Of a DNA stretch of 64,000 nucleotides, positions 1-9,164 are shown piece by piece. The translations under genes were made by a program, and so were the position numbers. Location of the stretch: positions 27,862-91,861 of the forward strand of contig JAIOZK010000016.1 in NCBI GenBank assembly GCA_021740625.1. The letters run 5' to 3'. The DNA is from Bacteroidales bacterium (GTDB lineage Bacteria; Bacteroidota; Bacteroidia; Bacteroidales; JAIOZK01). Position 1 is the first letter of the stretch. Each line of letters opens with the position of its first letter. The notes under the pieces are model-generated. The model saw nothing but the letters and a program-made list of their open reading frames with translations, ran no database searches and was not told the origin of the DNA.

Positions 1-28
1 CCAATAACCAATGACCAATAATACCACC

Positions 29-1153
29 CTACTGGTTCAGCATCACCGGCATGACCAGCATCAGGATTTCCTCCTTATCATTCTCATTTTCAACGGGAAA
101 TATGATACCTGCCCGGTTGGGTGCCGACATTTCGATCCTGATCTCATCCACGCTGAGATTGCTTAACATCTCCTGCATGAAGCGTGAATTGAAACCGATT
201 GCCATATCATCGCCTTCATAGCTGCAGGTAAGCCTTTCAGTGGCCTCGTTAGAGAAATCCACATCTTCGGCTGAGAGTACCAGTTCCTTGCCTGAGATCT
301 TGAAACGTACCTGGTGTGTCGACTGGTTGGCAAAAATGGCCACACGCCTGATGGAATTCAGCAGCAAGTGCCTGTCGACAATAAGTTTATTGGGGTTGTT
401 CCCGGGAATTACCGCTTCATAATTGGGATACTTCCCTTCGATCAGACGGCAAATCATATTCACATTGCTGAAAGAAAAGGCAGCATTTGTCTGGTTGTAT
501 TGCAATTGTACCTTGCTGTCGTCTTCCGGCAAAATCTTTTTCAACTGGTTGATTGGTTTTTTTGGCAGTATGAAAGAACTGGATTCTTCCGCTTTGGCAT
601 CTTTCCTCCTGTATCGTACCAGCTTGTGGGCATCGGTTGCAACGAAAGTGACATCATCAGGGGTTAATTCACAAAAGACCCCCGACATCACCGGGCGCAG
701 CTCATCATTGCCCGTAGCAAAAATGGTTTTGTTAAAGGCATTGACCATGAGTGAAGATTCCAGTTCCAGTTTGGTGGTATTTTCCATGGGTGGTGTTTGC
801 GGAAATTCATCACTTTTGTGTCCGGAAAGTTTGTATTTACCTTCACCGGCAGATATTTCTACTCCCAGGGTTTCTTCGTTGATGGTGATGGTAACCGGAA
901 TATCGGCAAAAGTTCTGAGAGTTTCGATCAATATTTTTGCCGGTATGGCCACAGAGCCTGGCTCTTCAGCTTTGGAGGGTTCCAGGGTAACCGTCATGGT
1001 TGTTTCCAGGTCGGAGGCAGTAACTTTCAAACTTTCGGTTGATAATTCGAACAGGAAATCATCCAGGATCGGCAGGGTATTGCTCGCATTCAGCACCCCT
1101 TCCAGCGCCTGCATATTCTTCAACAGAACCGAACTTGAGATAATAAATTTCAT
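29..1153 (-). CDS. dnaN: DNA polymerase III sliding clamp, beta subunit
   Basis: This is the ring-shaped processivity clamp that tethers DNA polymerase III and other partners to DNA. At 374 residues it has the usual length, with three tandem clamp domains of about 120 residues each. The N-terminus MKFIISSSVLL and the C-terminal MLVMPVMLNQ are typical of Bacteroidota DnaN, where this tail lines the partner-binding pocket. The gene is complete, with its stop 29 bases from the window edge. It is the last gene of a long minus-strand block, but a 123-bp gap and a promoter-like motif precede it, so it is probably also transcribed on its own. Recognised from family knowledge; very sure. Confidence 0.97.
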   Translation of the reverse strand: MKFIISSSVLLKNMQALEGVLNASNTLPILDDFLFELSTESLKVTASDLETTMTVTLEPSKAEEPGSVAIPAKILIETLRTFADIPVTITINEETLGVEISAGEGKYKLSGHKSDEFPQTPPMENTTKLELESSLMVNAFNKTIFATGNDELRPVMSGVFCELTPDDVTFVATDAHKLVRYRRKDAKAEESSSFILPKKPINQLKKILPEDDSKVQLQYNQTNAAFSFSNVNMICRLIEGKYPNYEAVIPGNNPNKLIVDRHLLLNSIRRVAIFANQSTHQVRFKISGKELVLSAEDVDFSNEATERLTCSYEGDDMAIGFNSRFMQEMLSNLSVDEIRIEMSAPNRAGIIFPVENENDKEEILMLVMPVMLNQ

Positions 1154-1197
1154 TTTGTTATGTTTTTCAGATCGTTAAACATCATTATTCAGAATGG

Positions 1198-1205
1198 TAA
1201 AGATA
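1198..1205 (-). promoter_or_regulatory. Putative -7 element upstream of dnaN
   Basis: On the minus strand this reads TATCTTTA, close to the Bacteroidota TAnnTTTG consensus. A TTTG lies 17 nt upstream of it. It sits about 45 bp before the dnaN start. Inferred from the motif only. Confidence 0.45.
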
Positions 1206-1276
1206 GGATAAAATTAAAAACACAAAACTGATTTAAATAATTCTTTCTCAACATTTTTTTCACAGGGAAATAGGTC

Positions 1277-1903
1277 TCATTTTCTCTTTTTAAAGGACAT
1301 CTTTTTTTCTTCTCCCTTCAACAGTCTTTTGATATTGCTGAAATGTGTAAGAGGAACAAACACCCCCACCGCGATGGAGAGTACAGTTAGCGAAAGATGC
1401 TGGGGTGGAAAAAGAAAAATAACCAGGAAAGGGAAACTCATGGATGCCAGAATGGAAGAAAGTGAAACGATCCCCGACAAGAGCAGTACCACAACGAAAA
1501 TCAGCACAACAAACCAAACAGAGACCGGGAACAAAGCGATTCCTACACCCAGCAGGGTGGCAACACCCTTGCCGCCCCTGAACCCGATATAAAGCGGGTA
1601 AATATGTCCGGCCACAGCCGCTGCTGCAGCCATGATCCTGACCCAAACCATCGGAATATCCTGGAAAGCTTCTGCAGGAAGGAATCCGGTAAGGAACACA
1701 GCCAGCCAGCCTTTGAATACATCGATGATCAGAACCGGCACACCCGCTTTCCAGCCAAGTACGCGTATGGTATTGGTGGCACCTGCATTTTTGCTACCCT
1801 CGTTTCTGACATCCACCTTAAAAAAGATCCTTCCAATCCAGACGGAAGTCGGGATCGAACCAAGCAAATATGCAACTACAACCGCAACAATAATATAACC
1901 CAT
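1277..1903 (-). CDS. plsY: Glycerol-3-phosphate acyltransferase PlsY
   Basis: PlsY transfers the acyl group from acyl-phosphate to glycerol-3-phosphate, the first committed step of phospholipid synthesis, in the inner membrane. The 208-residue protein has several hydrophobic segments and all three family motifs: the N-terminal GSKNAGATN loop, the central GFRGGKGVAT glycine-rich motif, and a C-terminal HFSNIKRLLKGEE motif with its conserved His and Glu. The tail is very basic. It lies 23 bp downstream of the giant secreted-protein gene and is probably co-transcribed with it. Confidence 0.96.
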   Translation of the reverse strand: MGYIIVAVVVAYLLGSIPTSVWIGRIFFKVDVRNEGSKNAGATNTIRVLGWKAGVPVLIIDVFKGWLAVFLTGFLPAEAFQDIPMVWVRIMAAAAAVAGHIYPLYIGFRGGKGVATLLGVGIALFPVSVWFVVLIFVVVLLLSGIVSLSSILASMSFPFLVIFLFPPQHLSLTVLSIAVGVFVPLTHFSNIKRLLKGEEKKMSFKKRK

Positions 1904-1926
1904 CCCAAATTATTAATTATAAATTA

Positions 1927-4900
1927 TTAATTAAAATAGTTTTCCATTCTTCTTACAAAATCCACCTGCTTCCGGCGGGTCGAAATTACAAATTCATACG
2001 GGGTATCCCGTTCAGGAACATTTACAGTTCTTTCACCTGGTTCTAGCTCAGAAAGTTTGGTGTTAAATCCCTGGTCGGAAGAAATGGCCTGCATAACATT
2101 TCCCCTGTATGAAAAGAAATACCACCTTTCTTCTGAAGGCTGCAGATAAATATGCATGGCATCCCCGCTTCTTCTTCTTTCGATCTCAATAAAACCATCA
2201 ATATATTTGCTGATATGCTGGTCCTGTATACTGCCGATACCAATCTTTCCCTTTGAGATAAAAGATCCTGAAGAAGCATTCCAGACAAAACGGACATCGC
2301 TGATTAGCAATGCATAATTCAATTCATCCGGAAACTTTCTGATGGTGCCGTAAAGATTTAGCTCCTGTAAGATTTCATCAGCCTGCTCCTTACCCAGTAA
2401 TTCATTCAAGGTATATTTAAAAATATTGTTGTTGGGATCCACTCCTTCCCCATCTGATTGTTTCAGCGAATCCCCAAACATTTCAAGAAGATCAGTATTG
2501 AACGGAAAGTCCAGCATCATAGATACCCTCAGCCTGGTCGAATCCGGAATGAGCAGGTACGCTGCCTCCCCGAACGAACGCAAATACAGGGGGTAAAGAT
2601 CAGTACCAAAATCAATGGTTCCCTGCCCCCGGATCTCGCACTGACTGGCCGAAAGGTTGAGGTAAGGGCCATGATCTGTTTTGTTTGTAATCCTGTCGAA
2701 TGAACCGACCCTGAATTCCCGCAGGTTCTCATTGAACAATAATTTACCGGTGCTTGTAATCAGGGGTTGGTCTGCTGCATTGTTTTTGGTGGTCAGAAAA
2801 ACCGGGTATACCTCATCTTCGAATACCGAATGATACAAGCCAACATGCAGGGGATTTCCTTTAAGATCCCTTAAGTTTCCCGTTACTGGGAAAACAATAT
2901 TCCGGGGATCCAGCACCGTATCAAAACGAACCCAGTTTTCGTCATAATAATAGCAATCCTGGTTGATCCTGAAACCTCCCTCGAATCGGAGATGTTTTCG
3001 GGCTGCCTTCATGGAAACATCCCCAATAAAGAGATAGTCGGGACTTAAAAAGAAGATGCTCCCCTCAGGAACATTCCCGTATGCACGTGTCATACCGTTG
3101 CTGTCAGCCTCAATCAAAGACATTTCAATTCGCTGTGGTGTGTCATTCTTATCGATATAATCGTAGTTTCCTTTTGCAATGTATTTATGCCTGTTAAAAA
3201 TAGTTGCGGTAGCATCATAAAACGTATGATATTTTGAAGCTGTATCTGCAATGATATAGGCATCATTCAGACTTTCCACTTTGGCATCCTTGTAAATACG
3301 GACTTTTCCGTCGCCAGGAAAAATCCCGGCGTCGGCCACCTTGATGATCTTGACCCCTTCGGCCGAAATGATATAATTTTGCATATCATACACTGCTTTC
3401 TGGGAAAAGAAAGCCAGGGAATCCTGGTCTTGGCGCGTGGATATGAATTCAGAACCCGTGAAGTCAAAATCCATGAGGTCAAAAAGATTCAGCTCATCCA
3501 GGTATGGTATTTCCTCAGCCATATTGTTGAACATCTCGATTTTCTGTTCATCCATGAGCCAGGTCATTTCGTCCATAGAGGATATGTATTGATTGAAAGG
3601 AAATTCAACCAGGGAAACATTGCCAAGCGAAATAAAATTGCCAATACGTTCTTCAAAATCGATGAAGGTTTTGTAATCCTCTGTTGAAATAGCCAATTCT
3701 CCTGCATCTGCTGTAAGAAGCCTGAAATCGGAACTGTCGGCGGAAAGTGAATGATGATAGAAGTCAAACTGCCTGGAAACAATTTCAGCATTTGTAAAAT
3801 TGAATACCCCTCTGCCCTTCACGCCTTGTGGTGATAGTTCGATATCGCCTTCCAGCACCGAATTGTTGCTGAACATCTCAAAAGGATTATCGATCATATT
3901 CACATACATCAGATTCGTATCTGTCAACCAGTGCAGATCCGCCATTTCTGTATTTATCGCCGGAAATTCTGTTTTTTCTCTCCTGGGTGCCACCTCAAAA
4001 GTAGCAACGCTGGATCCCAGTGAATCCAGGTAAAAATAATAAGCGGAGGAAGTGCTTACGGATGTTAGATATTCCAGTTTACCCTCTCCAACCAACCCAT
4101 GATTGTCAAGTCTGATTTTGTTAAAAAATTGCCCTTTTTCATCATATACCGGCCATCCTGTTGCAGGTGTCCGGGTCTCAAACCCCAATGAATAATCGGG
4201 CATCACCACCAGGGGTTCCTCAATGGGCGGGAAAATACCGTCGGAAGCAAGGGAGCCGGAGAATTGCAGATCATCCGTTGAGAAGTTATCCAGCTTGCGG
4301 ATTACAAAAGGATCCAACTGGTAATAAAACCTCTCTTTGTCGTATACTCCCTTTTGTATAAAGTGGTAATCATAAAATACATAAGAATCATTTTTGCTGT
4401 TGAAAATGGGATATTTGGCATTTGATTTCAGGCCTGATTTATTATTGGCCTTGTCGATCAGCAGATCACCACTGAGCCTGGCGATCACGTTTTTCACCCT
4501 GACATAGAGAGGATTCCCCTGTTTATTGATAGAATCACTTTTTACCATAAAACTCAGGGAGTCGACTGCGGGAAGATTGAGCCGGAAAGTATCATATTCG
4601 AAAGAACACTGGTTTGCATAGAAATCAAACAAGCCTGCTCTTACCAGGCCGGAAAATATAAAATCCCTGTTTTCCTGCATCAGTATTTCCTGATCTTTTG
4701 GATAAATATACACGTGCTGTGAGTCACTCAGGAAGATCTCCCGCACACCATTGATCTTCAGATCAAAGTTGTTCAAAGATAGTTCGGCATTGCTTTGCAG
4801 TTTTGTTTTGCTGGCAAAGCGGATCACGTCATAATCTTTCAGTCCTGCCTTGGCATCGAGATAGTCATATAGCCTCTGTTTGATGTGCGCCCTGCCATCT

Positions 4901-6408
4901 TCGATATCAAAAATCAGAAATCCTCTGGCCGCAAGCCGGTACAGCATCGCCTTGACCTGTTCCGCGGGTTTGTCGAGATATTGAGAAAAAGCATTGATTG
5001 TGATGCTTTGTGTACCATAATCACGGGCATAATCTTTCACCAGATCAAGGGGATTCACCGGGTCGATGCCCTGTAGTTTATAATAATCATGGTCGGAATA
5101 ATATCCGGCTGATTCAAAATAGGCATTGCTTTCGGTATTCAATCCCCGGATGGATTCGAATGAAACTTTGGGTTCAGCGGTATTCCAATACAATGCCTCA
5201 CAATAGATGTCCACATTGTGGTATGAATCCAAAAAAGGACTCTGGGCAAGTCCGCGGCTGGTGCGGTAAAGTGTCAGCATCTTTTCATCATCGGTATATT
5301 TCATGTCGAGTCCGGGATGATAAATAGAATCTTGCTGATAATAAAGTGAAATGGAAGACCGGCTTGAAACGATCTTGTCCTCCTGTATCTGAAATGCTGT
5401 TGACCTTACTTTTGCAATGAGGGTATCGCCTTTGTAATAATCCAGCACTGCCGGACTACCTGCAATACCGGTACCATACAATCTGGCACCTTCCATGGAG
5501 ATACCCCCACGGTAGTCGACATTCCGGAAAACATCATCCAGTTCGTATTGATTATAAAAAGATGTGAAACGTGGGTAAGATGTGCGGTTGTTGGGGGGAC
5601 TTGAAAGAACCTTTTCTTCCAGTCTGCCAGGCATGGCCATCTGGAAATAGTATTTGTTGAAAAACCGGACTGAGTCCACATGGAAATCCGTTTCACCGAT
5701 GTTGATCTCATAATCTCCGAGGATCTCGGCATATGTTTTATCTGTATCCAGACCAACCCGCCGCCAGTCGATCCTGCCGCCACTGCCATACCACATGAGC
5801 TCATTGATATTGAAAGAGCCGCTTGTATTCACTATCACGCTGCTGTCCTTGCGGGTAGCACATACCAGTTCAGCCTTCCGGATCTTCAGGGCAGGAATGG
5901 AATCGAAAACGAATTCCATTTCACCCTTTTTATACTTCCAAACAACACTTCTCGTATCGTGCAGAATCTGCTCACGAAACAGTTTTACCGAAAATTCTAT
6001 ATAGTCATCGTAATCCTGCGTTGACTTCATCATGATCATGGGCTCCAGGCTCCTCAGCCAGGCAATTACACTTTTATCTTTGAATGTGGTGTGGGCAATT
6101 TCATTCAATGCAATCAGGAAGTTGAGAAAATCAGGGAACACCCTGATATCTTGCTGCATCATCATGTTGCTGGTAAAGATCACTTCGTCTTTAATTTCAG
6201 GATCGAACCTTTCGGAAAGCCATTTGGGACCAAATTCTTCCAGCAGCAATTCGGATTTATTTTCATAGTAATCACTGCGGGTGGCAAGCAACAGCTCGGT
6301 AACTTCCTGAAGATAAGCCTCACGGGTATTTGAAAACACGACAGTTTCCTGGGGGTAAAGCCGGAACAATGCAAATGTCAATATTAAAGTGAGTAGAAGT
6401 TTCCTCAT
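1927..6408 (-). CDS. Giant secreted protein of unknown function (1,493 aa)
   Basis: I do not recognise the family. The chosen ATG at 6408 gives an immediate signal peptide (MRKLLLTLILTFALFRLYPQ); an upstream in-frame start 27 codons earlier would bury it inside the protein and overlap prmA. The N-terminal third is mixed alpha/beta. At about residues 475-530 there is a stretch that looks like a winged helix. The C-terminal half is rich in short beta-strand repeats (for example AVYDMQNYIISAEG and NRHKYIAKGNYDYID) resembling the stacked strands of OstA/LptA or AsmA-type envelope proteins. There is no T9SS tail. Location in the periplasm or outer membrane and a role in envelope assembly are inferences. 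It sits in an operon with plsY and prmA. Confidence 0.8.
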   Translation of the reverse strand: MRKLLLTLILTFALFRLYPQETVVFSNTREAYLQEVTELLLATRSDYYENKSELLLEEFGPKWLSERFDPEIKDEVIFTSNMMMQQDIRVFPDFLNFLIALNEIAHTTFKDKSVIAWLRSLEPMIMMKSTQDYDDYIEFSVKLFREQILHDTRSVVWKYKKGEMEFVFDSIPALKIRKAELVCATRKDSSVIVNTSGSFNINELMWYGSGGRIDWRRVGLDTDKTYAEILGDYEINIGETDFHVDSVRFFNKYYFQMAMPGRLEEKVLSSPPNNRTSYPRFTSFYNQYELDDVFRNVDYRGGISMEGARLYGTGIAGSPAVLDYYKGDTLIAKVRSTAFQIQEDKIVSSRSSISLYYQQDSIYHPGLDMKYTDDEKMLTLYRTSRGLAQSPFLDSYHNVDIYCEALYWNTAEPKVSFESIRGLNTESNAYFESAGYYSDHDYYKLQGIDPVNPLDLVKDYARDYGTQSITINAFSQYLDKPAEQVKAMLYRLAARGFLIFDIEDGRAHIKQRLYDYLDAKAGLKDYDVIRFASKTKLQSNAELSLNNFDLKINGVREIFLSDSQHVYIYPKDQEILMQENRDFIFSGLVRAGLFDFYANQCSFEYDTFRLNLPAVDSLSFMVKSDSINKQGNPLYVRVKNVIARLSGDLLIDKANNKSGLKSNAKYPIFNSKNDSYVFYDYHFIQKGVYDKERFYYQLDPFVIRKLDNFSTDDLQFSGSLASDGIFPPIEEPLVVMPDYSLGFETRTPATGWPVYDEKGQFFNKIRLDNHGLVGEGKLEYLTSVSTSSAYYFYLDSLGSSVATFEVAPRREKTEFPAINTEMADLHWLTDTNLMYVNMIDNPFEMFSNNSVLEGDIELSPQGVKGRGVFNFTNAEIVSRQFDFYHHSLSADSSDFRLLTADAGELAISTEDYKTFIDFEERIGNFISLGNVSLVEFPFNQYISSMDEMTWLMDEQKIEMFNNMAEEIPYLDELNLFDLMDFDFTGSEFISTRQDQDSLAFFSQKAVYDMQNYIISAEGVKIIKVADAGIFPGDGKVRIYKDAKVESLNDAYIIADTASKYHTFYDATATIFNRHKYIAKGNYDYIDKNDTPQRIEMSLIEADSNGMTRAYGNVPEGSIFFLSPDYLFIGDVSMKAARKHLRFEGGFRINQDCYYYDENWVRFDTVLDPRNIVFPVTGNLRDLKGNPLHVGLYHSVFEDEVYPVFLTTKNNAADQPLITSTGKLLFNENLREFRVGSFDRITNKTDHGPYLNLSASQCEIRGQGTIDFGTDLYPLYLRSFGEAAYLLIPDSTRLRVSMMLDFPFNTDLLEMFGDSLKQSDGEGVDPNNNIFKYTLNELLGKEQADEILQELNLYGTIRKFPDELNYALLISDVRFVWNASSGSFISKGKIGIGSIQDQHISKYIDGFIEIERRRSGDAMHIYLQPSEERWYFFSYRGNVMQAISSDQGFNTKLSELEPGERTVNVPERDTPYEFVISTRRKQVDFVRRMENYFN

Positions 6409-6461
6409 CTCAGGACCTGAAAGCTTTTTGATTATTAGAAAACAGATTTTTCCAGCTTTTA

Positions 6462-7286
6462 TTATTTGCGAAAAGCTTCTGCAACCCACTCATCTTTTTT
6501 TAATTTCTGGATTCCATGCAAACCCGATTTATTGCAAATACTTTCAATGGCTTCCGCATCATGCTCCAGGAATCCGCTTAGCAGTATATGACCATTTTTC
6601 TTCAAATGCCTGGTATAGGTTGGGATATCTTCCAACAGTACATTCCGGTTGATATTGGCCAGGATCATATCAAATCCAGGATTGGGGATCTTTTCTTTTC
6701 CTCCCTCGACCACTTCAACATCGCCAACCCGGTTGAGTTTGAGGTTATGCAGTGTATTGTGATAAGCCCAGCGATTGTTGTCGATGGCCCAGGCTTTTGT
6801 TGCTTTCCGGATCATGGCAAAGATGGCCAGTATGCCGGTACCGCAGCCCATGTCCAGCACAAGCTTATTATTAAGATTGAGATTGAGCATCAATTCTATC
6901 ATCAGGGCAGTGGTGGCATGATGTGCCGTACCAAATGACATCTGGGGTTCTATGATTATTTCATATTGGTAATCGCCACTCTTATCGTGAAACGGGGCTA
7001 TGACCCTGCAACGGTCGGCGATGATAACAGGCTCGAAATTTTGTTCCCACAATTTGTTCCAGTTTCTCTCTGAGATAAGCCCCGTGTTATAATGGAGAGC
7101 CGGGAATATTTCCCCGGGCAGGCTCTTTGTCAACAACTCAGCATCGAACGCTGATTCAGGAATGAAGGCAAAGAGATGATCGTCGGTTTCCTGAAAGCTT
7201 TCATATCCCAGCTCCGAAAGCAATGCGATCAATATGTCCCGCTTTTCCTGCTCCTGTTCCGGAAAAGAAATTTGCAAATAATCCAT
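6462..7286 (-). CDS. prmA: Ribosomal protein L11 methyltransferase
   Basis: PrmA uses S-adenosylmethionine to trimethylate ribosomal protein L11. The 274-residue protein has the N-terminal substrate-recognition region, followed by a class I methyltransferase fold with the SAM-binding motif LDMGCGTG at residues 144-151 and the catalytic-loop signature LANINRNVL further on, typical of PrmA. Length fits the shorter Bacteroidota form. The start lies 10 bp after the tpiA stop, so the two are almost certainly co-transcribed. Confidence 0.94.
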   Translation of the reverse strand: MDYLQISFPEQEQEKRDILIALLSELGYESFQETDDHLFAFIPESAFDAELLTKSLPGEIFPALHYNTGLISERNWNKLWEQNFEPVIIADRCRVIAPFHDKSGDYQYEIIIEPQMSFGTAHHATTALMIELMLNLNLNNKLVLDMGCGTGILAIFAMIRKATKAWAIDNNRWAYHNTLHNLKLNRVGDVEVVEGGKEKIPNPGFDMILANINRNVLLEDIPTYTRHLKKNGHILLSGFLEHDAEAIESICNKSGLHGIQKLKKDEWVAEAFRK

Positions 7287-7296
7287 GGGGTGTCTT

Positions 7297-8061
7297 TTAC
7301 GCAGGGATTCCCCTGATAACTTTTAAAAACTCTTCGGCGTTCAGGGATGCACCTCCGATTAGTCCCCCATCCACATCAGGATTTTTGAAAAGGCTTTTTG
7401 CATTTTTAGCATTGCAACTGCCTCCATACAATATGCTGATGTTTTCAGAAATATCTTTTCCGTACTTTCCTTCTATGATTTTGCGGATGAACGCATGCAT
7501 TTCCTGTGCCTGTTCAGGTGTTGCATTTTTTCCTGTACCAATGGCCCAGACGGGTTCATAAGCAATGACCATCCTGGAGAAATCATCGGGTTCCAGTTCG
7601 AAAAGCGCCTTGCTGATCTGCCTTTCCACTACTTTTTCCTGCTGTCCCTTTTCTCTTTTTTCAAGATCTTCGCCACAACAAAAGATCGGTGTAATACCGG
7701 CATTCAGCAATTGCTTGACCTTTTCTGCAAGGGCTTTTGATTTTTCCCTAAAATATTTTCTTCTTTCGGAATGTCCGACAATACAATAGTTTACCTCCAT
7801 GGATGCCAGCATAGGAGCTGATATTTCTCCCGTATATGCACCGTAATCATGATCACTTACATTTTGTGCACCGACTTTAAGTGGCGAGCCCTGTGCCAGG
7901 TCTGTTGCCATTTCCAGGTAAGGAAAAGGCGGTATCACGATCACCTCCGTATGCTTTATTTCATGTTCTTCCATCAGGTCTTTTACTTCCGCCACCAGCT
8001 CTTCTGCCTGTTGAAAAGTTTTGTTCATCTTCCAGTTTCCGGCTACAATATTCTTTCTCAT
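7297..8061 (-). CDS. tpiA: Triosephosphate isomerase
   Basis: TpiA interconverts dihydroxyacetone phosphate and glyceraldehyde-3-phosphate in glycolysis and gluconeogenesis, in the cytoplasm. The 254-residue TIM barrel keeps all catalytic residues: K11 in GNWKMN, H97 in VGHSERR and E169 in AYEPVWAIGTG. The phosphate-binding loops YGGS and GGLIGGASL are also present. It lies 11 bp after the ABC permease gene and 10 bp before prmA in a tight minus-strand run. Confidence 0.98.
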   Translation of the reverse strand: MRKNIVAGNWKMNKTFQQAEELVAEVKDLMEEHEIKHTEVIVIPPFPYLEMATDLAQGSPLKVGAQNVSDHDYGAYTGEISAPMLASMEVNYCIVGHSERRKYFREKSKALAEKVKQLLNAGITPIFCCGEDLEKREKGQQEKVVERQISKALFELEPDDFSRMVIAYEPVWAIGTGKNATPEQAQEMHAFIRKIIEGKYGKDISENISILYGGSCNAKNAKSLFKNPDVDGGLIGGASLNAEEFLKVIRGIPA

Positions 8062-8072
8062 AAGCTTTTAAT

Positions 8073-9152
8073 TTATTGAACTCTCACGCGTGGATCTAAA
8101 AATCCGTAAACAATATCTACAAAAATATTAATTATCACTAAGATAACAGAAATAAACAGAACAGCACCCATCAAAACAGGGAAATCATAAAGCTCAAGGG
8201 CATCAACAATTACCACACCCACACCTTTCCAGTCGAATATAAACTCCACGAATACGGCCCCAGCCATGAGGGAGGCAAACCATCCGGAAATTGCTGTGAT
8301 CACAGGATTTAATGCATTTTTCAGTGCATGACGGATTACCACACGGGTATTGCTCAGACCCTTCGCCCGGGCAGTACGAATGTAATCCTGCGACAAAACA
8401 TCCAGCAGGGAATTCTTGGTCAACTCCACAACAATGGCGAGTGGACGTATTCCAAGGGTGATCGCCGGGAGGATCAGGTTTTTCAGATCGAGATATTCTC
8501 CCTGACCGAAATCATCCACCGAGTAAAGGCTACCGGTCATATTCAGGCCTGTAAATTCAGCCAGCACGAAAGCAAAGATCCAGGCGTTCAGGATGGCGGC
8601 AAAAAAAGATGGCAGCGACATCCCCAGTACAGAAAAAACAAGGGCCAGCTTGTCGAGGACTTTGTTTCTTTTGATGGCCAGGATGATACCGATGAAAACT
8701 CCCAGTATCAGGGCAAACAAAATGGATACCGTTGCCAGCAATATGGTTTTGGGAAATGCTTCCACCAGGATATCTGAAACTTCCCGCTTGCTCTGATAAG
8801 AACGCCGGAGATAAGGCTTTTTCAGGATGATGCTTGCATTGTCAGATAAGCCAATTAAACTTGTGTAGGGGGCATATTTTTCATCATTAAGATACCAGGA
8901 ACTTTCCGGGTCATTTGTATGATAAGATACAGGCGAGAGATCATTGATAAAGTTTACATACTGAATATAAAGTGCTTGATCCAAACCCAGATCTTTGCGA
9001 ATATTTTCCACGCTGGAAACATCCGCCCGTTGTCCAAGCATCATCCTGGCAGGATCGCCCGGCAGTATGTTGAACAAAAAGAAAACGACTGTGATCACAC
9101 CCAGCAATACCAGGAATCCGTACCAAAGCCGCCTGATGATGAAACGAAGCAT
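8073..9152 (-). CDS. Oligopeptide-type ABC transporter permease (DppB-like)
   Basis: An inner-membrane permease of the binding-protein-dependent dipeptide/oligopeptide/nickel class. The 359-residue protein starts with the characteristic LRFIIRRL and first membrane helix, has the FNILPGDPA motif after it, a periplasmic loop of about 100 residues, and the BPD_transp_1 core with the cytoplasmic coupling motif (IRTARAKGLS). Its usual partners (DppC-like permease, two ATPases, binding protein) are not adjacent; the neighbours are tpiA and a DoxX-like gene. Substrate unknown. Confidence 0.9.
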   Translation of the reverse strand: MLRFIIRRLWYGFLVLLGVITVVFFLFNILPGDPARMMLGQRADVSSVENIRKDLGLDQALYIQYVNFINDLSPVSYHTNDPESSWYLNDEKYAPYTSLIGLSDNASIILKKPYLRRSYQSKREVSDILVEAFPKTILLATVSILFALILGVFIGIILAIKRNKVLDKLALVFSVLGMSLPSFFAAILNAWIFAFVLAEFTGLNMTGSLYSVDDFGQGEYLDLKNLILPAITLGIRPLAIVVELTKNSLLDVLSQDYIRTARAKGLSNTRVVIRHALKNALNPVITAISGWFASLMAGAVFVEFIFDWKGVGVVIVDALELYDFPVLMGAVLFISVILVIINIFVDIVYGFLDPRVRVQ

Positions 9153-9164
9153 TTTGTCTTTTGC

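Noticed and set aside
423..1178. A 251-codon plus-strand frame opposite dnaN
   Set aside because: It is the antisense shadow of a certain gene and has a low-complexity Ser-rich product.
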